Below are positions 12,700 through 25,365 of a stretch of 64,000 nucleotides of DNA, piece after piece. The notes below the pieces were generated by a model that saw only the letters and a program-made list of their open reading frames with translations, was not told the origin of the DNA and did not search any database. The position numbers and the translations under genes are program-made. Source of the DNA: Tyto alba (Eukaryota; Chordata; Aves; Strigiformes; Tytonidae); contig NW_024881329.1 of NCBI RefSeq assembly GCF_018691265.1, positions 2,604,001 to 2,668,000 of the forward strand, written 5' to 3'. Each line of letters starts with the position of its first letter. The first letter of the stretch is position 1.

Positions 12700-15600
12700 G
12701 GAAATTCTTGTTCCTCTACCCCTCTCTCCTTGTCTCTCCCACCCATCTCCTGCTCCTATCCATGACAATTCTCCTCCTTGGTTTTCCTCCAGCGTGAGCC
12801 TATGATAGTGTACCCTTTTCTCTTTGTTGGCAACATAATTTATCTGTGCCTCTACCGTGGATATTTTAAAGTTAAGGAGCAGCCTAGAATAGCTGTATAC
12901 AGTATTGAGTGTCACTGCTATTCTCACATTAGTCCCACCCTCACATACTCCAGTACCAGGACAAGCAAAGTGGGCTGTACAGGGCTGTCTACCCCATTCT
13001 CCAGTGGAGATCCGTAGCACCTTTAGAGCATCCATGTGCTAGAATAATTAATGAGGTTTCCCAATCCAGCTCATCAACCTTCAGAGTTTCTTCAGTGTGT
13101 CTGGCAGCAGTTCTTTTGCTTTGCTAATAAGTGTCCTATCTGAGGCAGAGCCCACAGTTCAGTTAACTCAGCACACTTTCACACCAAATCCTTAAGGTGG
13201 TGTGTTGTGGCTCTCCCCGCACCCAACCGTACTGCTCCTGGCTGACATGACTTGCAACAGGCTGTGTGCATCCCTACACCAAACGTCTCATTCTCCATTC
13301 TCAATGGCCAAAGTACACCAGTGACACCAGAGATACTGGTTTTGTCACAGTCTGTAATACTATGGAAAAGGAAAGGAGAAGGAAAAGCAGGCATTCATGA
13401 GATGGAGCCTGGGCAATACAGGAGGATTTTATTCAGCTGCAATAAACCTTTTTGTCTGAGTGATTTCAGGTGAGCTATATTAATACCAAGCTTTTTTCCT
13501 CCCTTTCTTTTCTTTTGTGTGTTGGCAGTGTATCTCCCTGTTGTTTGAAACCAATTAGTGGGTGTATGGCACTGCAGAACCAGCAACGTGAATTTCCAAA
13601 GGATCTTCACTGTCTCTGCTGATTCTCCTTCACTACTGTTACATAATCCCCTCCTTCTGGATGAGTTATTCTTCCATTTTATGCTGTTCTAGCATGAAAT
13701 TACAAAGCCCCATGCTGCAAATTAGATTTCTGTAAGGCTATCAGGTGTATCAAGAAAGGCAATTCCAAGTGGCCTCAAAAACCTGCCCTTTTTAAATGTC
13801 TCTTGAATGGGAGCATCCACTAAACCTGTAGGGAAAACAAGGGGAGAAAAGGCAATAGGGCAAGGAAGATTGTGGTGGTTTGCATTGTAAAGTTTGAGCT
13901 TGTTATCCTTGTTTTCAGTGTGCAGAGTCCTTATTGTTTTTAGTGAGTTTGGGACATGCATCAGCTCTCTGTGTAGAGCGACTCACTTCTATTAAAATAT
14001 CTTTGAACAACATCCCTTTAAAACACATTTCACTAAGAGGCAAAAAGGGTGGGGGAAGAGAGAAGATTCAGAACTGTGCAATTAATTTCTGTGGTAGGAA
14101 AGCCTTCTACGGAGGACATGAGGTTATGTCCCAACTTATTTTAACCCGTGCAGGATTTGTTCATCATAGCTAACGTTCACTAAAGCAGCACTCCACCAGC
14201 TGCACAAAACCCAGGGGAGACAGAGGAGAGTGATAATCACCGAAAAACCCTGCTGATGACTCCTCACGTGGCTTCAGGCTGCCTCTTGAAGACTCCATGT
14301 GGCTGTTTCAGAAGTGCAGTCTCCCTGCCTGTGTTGTATATTGATAGTATAGAAAGACAAACTCCTGTAGACAACAGTGTGGGACTATTACAATTTGAAG
14401 AGGATAAAAAGGTTCAGCCTTCAAAACCAGAAGGTAATCCTTGGACCACTGCGGCTTGTCATAAAACTGGAAAAGAAATATCTACCTTCAACACCAATTC
14501 ATCTATTGGTATTGCTAGAACAGAAGTCCAAAATTCTGATTTTTTGTTTTAAAGGAAGTTGGAAAGCCAGAGTTACACCCGAGCCAAACTGGACCTGCTG
14601 TATTTAAGGGAGTATTCAGAAGGTCTTGAGGGAGGGAAGAATAAAATGCACAAAAGAAAAATGCTATGTTGAATAACGTGAATATATGTGAAATCATAAG
14701 GTCTTCATATATTTTAAACTCATTCCTTATTATATAAAATGACTGTTTATATCAAAAGGAAGTTGGTACAGGAAGGAAACAAAGATTTGGCCCTAAGTTA
14801 ATTTCATGCTCCCCTTGCTTTGGACTGATAAGCACCAAATTAACTTTGTGCTAATCAGGAGGCTAGAAAACATTATAGAGATGGATGATTTCTGCTGATT
14901 CTCATTTAAAAAAAAAAGTATTTATGACATGCAGAAAATATAGCAGAGTATTTCTAAAATAATTAGTTTTGTAATATTTTAAACTTTCCATGCACAAAAG
15001 TAGAAAGTCTTGAGAAGCCTTTTCTTTCCCTCCTCTCTCCAGACCCCTGTCTCCCCTACCCCCGTCCTCAGTGCTTCAGCATTTCCATTCACAGAACAAC
15101 AGGAGGGAGAATCAAACAGAAAATCATGTTGTTCTGCTTTCTCTTTTATCATATTCAATACTTGACCCAAGCAATCAGGAAGCATTAAAAGCTTCTGTTT
15201 CAACTCCCCATCCTGTTCAAATACTTGTTCTCATTTTGTTTGTCTGAAACTTTGCTCTTTTAAAATCTTGCCAGTCTGTGTGAATGTGTGTGTGTGTACT
15301 TACAGACATATGTATGCCCTTGTTTTTTCAGTCAAGTGATATTACAAAATGTCTTTTCATTTCTAACAGGGTTCAGTCATCTTTGTAATAAACACGTCCT
15401 TTAACAAAATTCTCAACCTTAATGCTTTTCAAAATGTCTCTAATGATTTCTAATTTACTGACATTTTCCCTGAGCCCCTCATCAATTTAACTATTCAAAT
15501 TGCTAACACTGTTAATAATTCCTCTGTCTCCAGCAGATCCACTGCAGACCTTGAAATCCCTCTGCTGCCTCTGCAGACAAGAACACATCTGGTTGTGCAT

Positions 15601-16480
15601 CCATACCATGCTGGATCAGGGTATTTATTAGCCTGGCAGCAGAGTCTCATCACCATGCAGTATGATGATTAACGGCTTCATTTTCACCACTGCTATCCAG
15701 AAGGGCCTCTCATGGGGCCATTTCCTCCCCTCACTTCTATCTTGCAGTGGTGTAATTCCACTTATTACAGCACATGGAGAACAGTGTGAGCACAAGGGTC
15801 TGTATTTCTAAGGATTTGTGGAGAAGATTTTGAGAAACATTCGGAGCGGCACGCCAAATTGCCTTCCAGGCCTTTGAAAAAGTCCAGATGTCTGTACTTT
15901 GGGGGAGATTTGAAGAGGAAGCAGATGCAGGCTGACCTGTCTTCAGACAAAAGCCCAAATTTTCAAAATGGCCTGATGCATGCTCTGCTGGGACTTTAGG
16001 GCTGAAGATACTGAAACAAGCTAGGCATGACCTTGCTACACATCAGCTGAACTGTGCTAATTGCTCTAAGCCTTTGGAAACAGCTCATCTGTCAGAGGCA
16101 TTTCAGGCCTTGGACTGTTTTGCATTCCAGCTCTCTAGACAAAGCTCCCATGCAGAGGCAGCTTGCTAAGTGGCTCACCTCAAAATTTCCTAGACAGAAG
16201 CACTCATATGTATGGTGCTACGCATGCAGCTGGCAAGTGATCTGTGACAGTTCCCTAAAAGAGACCCTCCTGCTTGTGCATGCAGAACAAAGAGATGAAC
16301 TGCCTCTGCTGGCACTGCCACAGTCAATGAAAATAGCCAAACTCAGACAGGGACCAGCTGGTCTGCAGCAGATAGCCAGGAGAGCTGTTGTAAACTAGCA
16401 GTGCTTCAGGGGAGAATGCCTTCAGACATGCAGCCCAGTAATTAGAGTGTGAGGAACTTGGGAAAGACTTCTAAAGTCTA
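12700..16480. other. gene-free intergenic sequence
   Basis: No recognisable exon, RNA gene or transposon. The longest frames (119 codons minus at 12676-13035, 114 codons plus at 16054-16398) show no domain and no convincing exon boundaries. Confidence 0.5.
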
Positions 16481-16494
16481 TGTCTTAACCACAA

Positions 16495-16660
16495 ACTTCC
16501 TGTCAACCAAGTTGCTTAAACCTTCTGGGTCTTGGTTTCCTTCTTTGTAAATCTGCAGGTGGGATACCTATTCTGGGGCAACATAATTAGCTTATGTTCA
16601 CAAAATGCTTTGTGATATTGCAAGGGATGTTACTGGCTACATGCAAGAAGTGTTTTTCGT
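16495..16660 (+). repeat. MIR-like SINE relic
   Basis: Plus-strand order matches the 3' half of MIR: 'aagttgcttaaaccttctgg', a degraded 'tttccttctttgtaaa' block, a dispersed 'gatacctattctgg' and then 'aatgctttgtgatattgcaa'. It is diverged but the block order is right. Confidence 0.55.
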
Positions 16661-18280
16661 ATAAGATGGCATACGCGAGTTTTTTAGCCTGTCTTGATAG
16701 CTGCATGTTCTGTAAAATTGGTAATAAAAATTACTGAGCCACTTGAGTGAGTGGTCTCAATGCCTCTAGAGTTGCAGATAGCTGTGAAAAGTTGTCCACA
16801 GAAAACAAAGTCTGCCTCTTTGGATAATGTTTCCTCCTTGAAAAACAATTTTGCTTCCATGAAAAACTAGCTTAGAAACAAATCTAGGAAAATAATGGCA
16901 GAATTAAGTTTCACATCTCCACTCAAGTAGCTTCCTAAGGAAGATAAAAAACAGTATTTTGTAGCCCTGATGTCTTCCTATGTGGACTCAAGTTCCTGCT
17001 GAGGCCCTAAACTAAATTCCCTACATGTAACTAAATCCATTCCCATGTGGCACTTTTGAACTGTGTTATATAGGAGAAATTGGAGCAGAATTTTGTCCTC
17101 AATCAGATGTTTTATAAAAACAGACAGACACAAATTATGAACTTCAGGCCTAGATCAAAATCTGAAAAAGTGACCAAAGATAAAAAAAGTAAGTAAAAGC
17201 AGCCATACCTTCAACATCTGATAAGCAGGGCTCTGAGCAGTGAAGGAATTGCTAGCTTTGGGATAAAGAATGTCACTGTGCTCTTCTGACGTATTTAACT
17301 TCCTTGTGAGACCAGTCCCATCAATGGGAGTGCAGGAAAACAGTAGGGACTGCTAATTGTCCAGTAAAGATGTGCTCGTGATGCCACACTGGAGGTTTGC
17401 TGCTTTGCCTGGGACAACAGAGCCCTTAGAGCTGTGAGCCCTGCTTCTCTGCATCTTTCAGTCTCACGTGCTGCTGACACCGTATTGATGAGAGGATCTC
17501 TTTCCCTATATGTATTAATATGTAATATTAAAAATAGCTCCTGCATGCATAAAGGCTAAGTGAAGAAGGAGGCATTCTTCTCTTTCGTTTCACCATCTCT
17601 GGAGATTCCCCATAGCCACAGTCTCTTTTCAAACAAGCTCAGAGCAACATGTTTGAACATTAGTTAGAAACTTATCCTCACAATATAAGGAAAAAATCAA
17701 CACAGAAGATGAATATATGTTAGAAAACCTAAGATCAGGGTTTAAAGCTTTTGATGTTGCCATTACATTAGCACAAAATCCTGATTCATGTCCCTTACGC
17801 TGCTGATAGTAAGGAGAAAAGAAAAAGGCACAGTCCCTGAAACTCCATGTTAGCCACAATCAAATTGTATCTCTATGGTCATAAAGGAATAGAATCACAG
17901 AAACATGTAAGTTGGAAAAGACCCTTAAGATCATCAAGTCCAGCCGTAAACCCAACACTGCCCAGTCCACCACTAAACCATGTCCCTAAGCGCCACATCT
18001 ACACGGCTTTTAAACACCTCCAGGGGTGGTGACTCCACCGCTCCCCTGGGCAGCCTGTTCCAGTGCTTGATGACCCTTTCAGTGAAGAAATTTTTCCTAA
18101 TACCCAATCTAAACCTCCCTGGCCCAACTTGAGGCCGTTTCCTCTTGTCCTATCACTTATAAATTGGTAGAAGACACCAACCCCCACCTCGCTATACCCT
18201 CCTTTCAGGTAGCTGTAGAGAGCGGTAAGGGCTGCCCTCGGCCTCCTTTTCTCCAGGCTAAACACCCCCGGATCCTTCAG

Positions 18281-19830
18281 TCACTCCTCGCAGGACTTGT
18301 TCTCTGGACCCTTCACCAGCTTCGTTGCCCTTCTCTGGACACGCTGCAGCACCTCAAGGTCTCTCTTGCAGTGAGAGGCCCAAAACTGAACCCAGTATTC
18401 GAGGTGTGGCCCCACCAGTACTGAGTACAGGGGGACGATCCCTTCCCCAGTCCTGCTGGCCACACTATCGCTGACACAAGCCAGGATGCTGTTGGCCTTC
18501 CTGGCCACCTGGGCACGCTGCTGGCTCACGTTCAGCCGGCTGCCGACCAACACCCCCGGGTCCTTCTCCACCAGGCAGCTTTCCAGCCGCTCTGCCCCAG
18601 GGCTGCGGCGTTGCCTGGGGTTGTTGTGACCCGAGGGCAGGACCTGGCACTGAGCCTTGGGGAACCTCGTACAATTGGCCTCGGCCCATGGCTCCAGCCT
18701 GTCCAGATCCCTCTGCAGAGCCTTCCTACCCTCCAGCAGATCAACGCTCCCGCCCAGCTTGGTGTCCTCTGCAAACTTGCTGAGGGTGCACCCGATCCCC
18801 TCGTCCAGATCACCGGTAAAGATACTGAACAGAACTGGTCCCAGCACTGAGCCCTGGGAACACCACTTCTGACCGGCCGCCAGCTGGACTGAACTCCATT
18901 CACCACCACTCTCTGGGCCCGGCCATCCAGCCAGTTTTTACCCAGTGAAGAGTGTGCCCGTCCAAGCTGTGAGCAGCCAGTTTCTCCAGGAGAATGCTGC
19001 GGGAAACGGTGGCAAAGGCTTTACTAAAGTCCAGGTAAACAACATCCAGAGCCTTTCCCTCATCCGCTAAGCGGGTCACCTTGTCACAGAAGGAGATGAG
19101 GTCAGTCAAGCAGGACCTGCCTTTCATAAACCCATGCTGACTGGGCCCGATCACCTGGTTGTCCTGTACGTGCCGCGTGATGGCACTCAGGATGATCTGC
19201 TCCAAAACCTTCCCTGGCACTGAGGTCAGGCTGACAGGCCTGCGGTTCCCCACATCCTCCTTCTGGCTCTTCTTGCAGATGGGCATCACATTTGCTAACC
19301 TCCAGTCAACTGGGACCTCCCCAGTTAGCCAGGACTGCTGGGAAATGGTGGGCAGTGGCTTGGTGAGCACTTCCACCAGCTCCCTCAGTATCCTTGGGTG
19401 TACTTGTGTGTGTCTAAGTGGTGTAGCAGGTCATTAACCATTTCCCCTTGGATTATGGGGGCTTTGTTCTGCTCCCCCGTCTCTGTCTTCCAGCTCAGGG
19501 GGCTGGGTGCCCCAAGAACAACTGCTCTTACTATTAAAGACTGTGGCAAATAAGGCATTAAGTACCTCAGCCTTTTCCTCAGCCTGTGTCACTATGCTTC
19601 CTTCCACATCCAATAAATAATGGACATACTCCTTAGCACTTCTTTTCTTGTTAATGTATTTATATAAACATTTTTTATTGTCTTTTACAGCAGTAGCCAA
19701 ATTAAGGTCTAGTTGGGCTTTAGCCCTTCTACTTTTATCCCTGCATAACCTCACGATACGCTTCTTGTCCTCCTGAGCTGCCTGCCCTTTCTTCCAAAGG
19801 TCATAAACTCTATTTTTTTTTCCCAAGTTC
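18281..19830 (-). pseudogene. CR1 ORF2 reverse-transcriptase remnant
   Basis: The frame is split into at least three blocks. Block 19434-19826 contains the ORF2 linker with YKYINKKRSAKEYVHYLL. Block 18900-19376 contains the RT finger and palm with WRLANVMPICKK, RPVSLTSVPGKVLEQIIL, SQHGFMKGRSCLTDLISF and VYLDFSKAFATVSRSILL. Block 18281-18847 contains [10 protein letters not shown], then [13 protein letters not shown] and the CR1 C-terminal region up to [15 protein letters not shown]. The catalytic FADD motif reads FAED, and the usual FSKAFDTVS reads FSKAFATVS, so two conserved acidic positions are altered. With the frame breaks this rules out activity. Confidence 0.85.
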
Positions 19831-19884
19831 CAGCCAAAGCTCTCTGTTCAGCCAGGCCAGTCTTGTTCACCTCCAACTCATCTT

Positions 19885-20710
19885 TCAGTTCACAGGGACA
19901 GCCTGTTCCTGAGCCTTTAAGTTTTCCTTCTTGAAGAATGTCCAGCCTTCCTGGATTCCTTTGCCTTTCAAGACTGTCTCCCAAGGGACATTGTCAATCA
20001 GGGCCCTAAGCAGGCCAGTGCCTGCCCTCTGGAAGTCCAAGGTGGCAGTTCTGCTAATCCCCCTCCTTAGTTCTCCGAGAACCGAAATCTCTATCATTCC
20101 ATGATCGCTGTGGCCAAGATGGCCCCCAACCACCACATCGCCCACAAGTGTGTGTACAAACAACAGGTCCAGTGAGGCACCTGCCCTAGTTGGCTCGCCC
20201 AGCAGCTGTGGCAGGAAGGTCTCTTCCACACACTCCAGGAACCCCCTAGACTGTTTCCTCTCCATTATGTTGTACTTGCAGCGGATGTCTGGTAAGTTGA
20301 AGTCACCCACAAGAATAAGGACTAGCAATCTTGAGACCCCTTCCAGCTGCATCTAGAATGTTTCACCCGCCTCTTCATCCTGACTGGGTGGTTTATAACA
20401 GACTCCCACCGTGATATCTGTCTTGTTGGCCTTCCCTCTGATTCTTACCCATAAAGACTCAACCCTGTCATCACCATTGTTGACCTCTAGACAGTTAAAA
20501 CACTCCCTAACATACAGGGCTACCCCACTGCCTCTCCTACCTAGCCTATCCCTTCTGAAGAGTTTATAGCCATCCACTGCAGCACTCCAGTTGTGTGAGT
20601 CATCCCAACAGGTATCCATGACTGCAAGTACATCATAGTTTTACAGCTGCACAATGGCTTCCAACTCCTCTTGTCTGTCACTTATGCTGCATTCATTGGT
20701 GTAGATGCAC
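19885..20710 (-). pseudogene. CR1 ORF2 endonuclease remnant
   Basis: APE-type endonuclease of CR1 ORF2. On the minus strand it starts near 20710 with KCIYTNECSISDRQEELEAI, then an in-frame stop, then WDDSHNWSAAVDGYKLFRRD, GVALYVRECF, LVGDFNLPDI and HSDHGMIEI. The GDFN and SDH motifs survive. The catalytic-glutamate motif, usually TETWWD, reads MDTCWD, so Glu is replaced by Asp. A stop near 20353 separates the N- and C-terminal halves. Confidence 0.85.
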
Positions 20711-20999
20711 TTCAGTTGGACTATTGATCCTGCCACCTTTTGGGAGGGAGAAGCCCTGGTTCCTACATGGCTGTTCTAAGGCGCTTCCACGGTTTCTAAC
20801 ACATCAACAACCCTTGCATCTTTGCTGCCATGTGGCTCTCCATCCCTACTTTCACTGAGATGGCTAGGGTGCTGTGCAGATTAGTACAGGGACATTTCAA
20901 ATGTGCTCCAGTATACACAGCACGTCATGGAGCAGGCTGAAGGACCTCCCTAGCAGACTGTCCCTCAAACGTTGGCATGCTGCCTCCAGACTTACCTCT

Positions 21000-21530
21000 A
21001 GCAAGCCTAGTTTTATCCCTTTCCCCCTTCACATCTAGTTTAAAGATCTTTCAATGAGCCCTGCTAACTCCTGCACAAAGATCCTTTGCCCGGTTTGTAC
21101 CCCATCTGTTCCCAGCAGGCCTGGTGTCGTGTAGACCGGCTTGTGATCAATAACCCCAAATTCTGCCGGTGACGCTAGTCCCAGAGCCAAGTATTGATTT
21201 GCTGGGTCTTCTTGTTTCTTCCCTCATCTCTCCCTGCAACTGGAAGGACAGAGGAGAACACTACCTGTGCTCCCGATCCCTTAATCGGTCATCCCAAGGC
21301 CCTGAAGTCTCTTTTGATCTCCCTTGGACTTCATATTGCACCTTCATCACTGACTGCATGAAAATCAATAATGGATAATAATTCAAGGGCTGTATCAGGG
21401 TAGGAAGTTTCCTTGTCACATCTTTAACCTCAGTTACAGGGAACCAGCAGACTTCTGTAAGAAGTGGGTCTGGTCGGCAAATTGGACCTTCTGTTCCTCG
21501 CAGAAGAGGGTCTCCTATGACAATAACTCA
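21000..21530 (-). pseudogene. CR1 ORF1 GDSL-esterase-like domain remnant
   Basis: On the minus strand from about 21528 the translation runs VIVIGDPLLRGTEGPICRPD, TEVCWFPVTEVKDVTRKLPT and LIQPLNYYPLLIF. This is the start of the GDSL/SGNH-like domain found in CR1 ORF1. Near 21150-21010 come degraded equivalents of the GLLGTDGV...QRIFVQELAGLI end. The GDSL block reads GDPL, so the nucleophile serine is replaced by proline. Several stops interrupt the frame. Confidence 0.8.
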
Positions 21531-22599
21531 TCTTTTTCCTTTATGACAGTGGTTTTGACACAGTGCATAGGCCAATTTAACCTTGGCAACAGCTCCAGCT
21601 TAGATGAACCATTGTCCTCCTCATTGTTCAGTTCCACTTGCAGAGCCTCACACCTATTATGCGAGGGCACCTGGGACGGTGGGGGAGTCACGGAGGAGAT
21701 GGGCCTGCTGTGCTGGGCAGGAACTCATCACCATTGCCCCCTGTACCTTCAGTCACTGGGTGAATACATAGGGAATATGTATTTCTCCCTATTAAAATCA
21801 TAAAGGCAGGGAATAGAAGAATCAGGCCAAGAAGATTTTGCCTCCAGTGGGTTTAAGCTACTGCACAAAAGCAGCTTATGTCTCTAAGAAACAAAGAAGA
21901 GATTGTCTGATGTTCAGAAATCAGGTCATGATGCATAAAGGCATTTAGGTGATTGAGCGGGTTGCACAAATGCCCTTGTGGATCTTAGCATATGCGTCCA
22001 TAAAAGCTATTAGGAAAAGCTGAAGGAACCGGATTTTTTTGTCTTAGGAAGAGAAGGCAAAGAGGAGCTTTTATGGCTAACTGCAACAACCTAATAGGAA
22101 GGCGTAAAGAAACGCTGCCCATTCTCAAACTGGAGGGCAACCACTCTGTCATGGGGTGTTAAAAGGAGACGGGGACATTAGGTTACTGACTCCCAGCCAC
22201 TTGAGGTTTATCTGAAAGAAGGCTGCACCTCTGTCTTCCTTTTTCTGTCAGACATTCCTTGCAGATGCAGGGAAATTACTCATTTGTCTTCGCCCATTTG
22301 ATTTCTATATTTCTGGAGAATTTTGAATTGACAAGGGGGGCTTTTTGACCAGTTCACTTTTGTCTTTTGGGGTATCTTCTCAGTTCCTTTCTACATTTGA
22401 GACCTTGTGCACTCAAGATATTTGCAACATCTACTTTACACTACATTCAGCTCAAATGATTTGGCATTTCAGGCTTCACAGCTCCTTGCCCATATCCTGA
22501 CTCAGGAGCCCAGACCTTAAAACACAGTCGTCAACATTATGACTGCAAGCAGGAATCGCCTGTGACTTTTTTGTCTCTAGTCTATCTCTGAACCAGCTT

Positions 22600-22700
22600 A
22601 GTTTCTTGCCCTCATTCTCTTCATACCCCTCAAAATAACCTTGCTTTTTCTGTCTGTAAAATAGGACTAATGCTGCTACCTGCACATGCCAGACAAATAA
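22600..22700 (+). repeat. MIR-like SINE fragment
   Basis: The 'ttgccctcattctcttcata' region followed by 'ttctgtctgtaaaataggac' and 'taatgctgctacctgcac' follows the MIR consensus order (cttgggc, tcatctgtaaaatgggg, ataatagtacctacctcac). It is a short, diverged match. Confidence 0.4.
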
Positions 22701-22884
22701 CTAACAAATACAGTATAAGATTCTGTAGGTTTTGTCTCCCTTAGAGACCACTTTGATGATGTGAAGCATCATTGTGTAAACTTCAATGGAAAGGGGAAGA
22801 GAGCACCAGTTCTGTTCCGTATGACAGAAGTGACAATGGGGACTTGCAGTTTAACAAGCCCAGTCTACACAGGAAACCAAAGTC

Positions 22885-23160
22885 GTTCTAAATTAGCATA
22901 ACTAATTAGCAGCCTTAGATAACATAATTGCTATGTAGAACTTCCCAGTTTTAGTTAGCATTCTATATTAACTACTATGTAATTATTAAGGCACCATACT
23001 CAGCACCAGCAACTTAATTATCATTAGTATTGCTCCAGTCTCAAGCTTGAATGCCAATGATTAATAAAACACAATTATTTACATTGTAGTTGTGGCATTT
23101 TAATTAAACTGAAAATGCACTTCGTTTGCTTTTTGTCACAGTGTTAATTTTTTAAATTAA
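22885..23160. promoter_or_regulatory. candidate enhancer: dense homeodomain TAAT motifs
   Basis: This AT-rich block contains many TAAT/ATTA cores in about 275 bp, among them ACTAATTAGC (22900-22909), GTAATTATTA, CTTAATTATCATTAG, TGATTAATAA and TTTTAATTAAACTG. The density exceeds the neighbouring intergenic DNA by eye, and it lacks repeat signatures. Such blocks are common in conserved developmental enhancers. Conservation was not tested, and AT-rich chance composition is the alternative. Confidence 0.3.
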
Positions 23161-23489
23161 GGTCAGATCTTTTCATCAAGCTTTTTTTTTTAATCCCTAA
23201 TTGCAAGTTAGATAGACTGATCTCCTGTCATCTTAAGAAAACATTGTGACTGTTTGTGACAAATGAGTCTTGGGGTAACAAAACAGCCTCATTGCTCCAG
23301 AGTTATGTAATTCCAGTGCTATTAAACAACACCTTGATATGTTATTTCTATGATTCTTAAGTAACTTCAGTGTATATAAGTCCCATTTAATTTTATTTTA
23401 GAATTAGTTTTTGCAAGGGTCAGTTTGTTATTACTTACATTATGACAATATTTAGAAGGTCCTGTTGAGACCAGAGAATTTACAGACCA

Positions 23490-23640
23490 ACAAGACCAAA
23501 GGTGGAAGGGGAAGTGTTGGCTTAGAAAAGTAAAATGATCTGCTCATTGTCACCTAATATGTCACTGCCAGAGCCGGGAATAGAGTCAAGGCCTCCCAGC
23601 TCTTATTTCTGTGCTCTGTCTGCTAGATCACATTGCTCCT
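23490..23640 (-). repeat. MIR-like SINE relic
   Basis: The plus strand shows the reverse complement of MIR: 'tgatctgctcattgtcacct', 'cactgccagagccgggaata' and 'ctcttatttctgtgctctgt' ending in 'ctagatcacattgctcctca'. Block order and spacing fit a MIR 5'-core in antisense, moderately well preserved. Confidence 0.6.
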
Positions 23641-25313
23641 CATATTAGCAAGTTTAGAAATGCCAAATACGTGGAGAGGCAGAGGCTTAGTCCCTATTCT
23701 TGTAACAGAGTTCCTGGCCTTAGTAATAATTAAAGATATTTTTATGCATTTTTGTAACTCCTCTGACTTCAGGGGATTTCTTTCTGATTCACACTAGTAT
23801 AAAATGGATCAGACCCAGGATTAATAGCTTTCTTCAGAGCGCCTGAGCACAGTCAGATTTGCTTATATAGAGGAAGAATGATTTCCCTGCCATATACCCT
23901 GAGAAATTTACTATGAATTTGCAGCAAGTTCTGCCCCAGTTTTTGCCCTCTGAGAGACTCTCAGTGCTAGCTGGTAGAAACTTTATAGGTAAGCTTCAGT
24001 TTCTCTTTATATAGCCAGAATTTAACTTAACTCAAAACGTCAATGTGTGCCTTGGGGGAGAATGGGAAGGAGAATTACCCAGTCCATTTCAGGGATTAGT
24101 CTTACTTGTGCTCACTTTATTGCTATATCTTCCAAGTTACAGGACTGGAAGCCCAGAGGTGAAATGGCTCAACACTGGATCAAAAGCCAGGTTTTGGGGA
24201 TCACAGTGAGAGAGGACTTGTCAGGCAGACTGACTGAAAGCCGTGACAGACAGCAAATGAAGACTGGAAAAGATCCAGAGGGGAAAAAATATCTGTCAGT
24301 TTAGGAAAGAAACTGGTTATGGAAAGGAGGATGCTTTGGGTTGGACTACTTAAAACAGAAGCAAGGAATTAGCAGACTTCGGAAGCTAAAGAAGGCTGTG
24401 TAGGAAGCAAACCTGGAAGGTGAGAAGGGGTAAGAGAAGAAAATCTTATAATTGCAGTGCCACTTAAATGTGATTTAATCTCTGGGCTGGGCAAATCCAA
24501 GATCTATGTGTCTGCTCATCCCAGCACAACAGTGAAATGACGGAATGTCAAGAAAGGGGAAACCAATTGCCTGCCTATAGAGATAGTGCCAATATCTCTG
24601 GAGCTGTATGTTAAACACTTGATGAAACTTGAACAGGTAAAGAAGCTTTCAGTCTATAAGGAAGAAATATCTACATCCACTGTGCAGATTTATAAACGTG
24701 TGTCCACCATTTCTAGCGTTTACAGTGGGCTAGTAAAAAGGCTAACCCCCAAATCTTTTTCATGTATGGGGTGAGAGAAGATCTCTAAGGTGAAAAGAAA
24801 CCCAAACAATCACAAAAACAGATGCAAAAGCAGATTAACAGGTAGCAAGAAAGATAAGAGCCATTTGTGAGAAAACTCATACAAGTCTTTCTATCCTCTT
24901 TCAAATTCCCCTTTTACATTGGAAAACCCTCCTCTTTAAAGATGTAATTAACAATAGTTGTAGGGATGGATGCTCTTGTCATTTGATTCTGCTGCTGTGA
25001 CTTCTGTAAATCTGCTTATATAAGCAAAAGAAGAATCACAAAGCCCCCTACTCTAGGGATCACTTGCCTATTGTTTTGGTTGCAGATCTCTTAATCTCTG
25101 GAGATTATTCTTCAGTTACTTAAGCATTCTGGCTGAATTTCACGACATTGTAATAATGAGGAGGGTGAGGACAGGGGATTTCTAGGCATTAAGAGAAGCA
25201 CTATCATTTTGTCCTGAAGCAGACATATAAAGTTAGGGATGGCAGCTTGATTCCTGAAGCTATTGGAAGCTTTGGGAATGACAGTATTTGCCAATTTAGT
25301 GAAGAGATAACAG

Positions 25314-25365
25314 AGATGATTTACACCAGCTGAAGACTGGGCTAGATTCTCTAGTGCTGCACAGC
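25314..25365. repeat. archosaur palindromic MITE-like relic
   Basis: 'tttacaccagctgaagactg' followed by 'ggctagattct' resembles an old palindromic repeat frequent in birds, crocodilians and turtles (form: tttacaccagctgaggatct). One arm only is visible. Family assignment is from memory. Confidence 0.35.

Larger units (their letters stand above)
17886..21740 (-). mobile_element. CR1 LINE, nearly full length, inactive
   Basis: The 3' end lies at 17886-17945, where the plus strand shows the reverse complement of the CR1 terminus (agaatcacagaaacatg, ttggaaaagacccttaagat). Going right on the minus strand are the reverse transcriptase (18281-19830), the APE-type endonuclease (19885-20710) and an ORF1 esterase-like domain (about 21000-21530). 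About 200 bp of further 5' sequence probably belongs to the element. The total of about 3.85 kb compares with roughly 4.5 kb for full-length CR1, so this copy kept most of its length, whereas most avian copies are short 3' fragments. Frameshifts, stops and changed catalytic positions show it is dead. The 5' boundary is approximate. Confidence 0.9.

Noticed and set aside
16054..16398. 114-codon plus-strand open frame
   Set aside because: No domain, no exon-like boundaries, and low-quality start; treated as chance.
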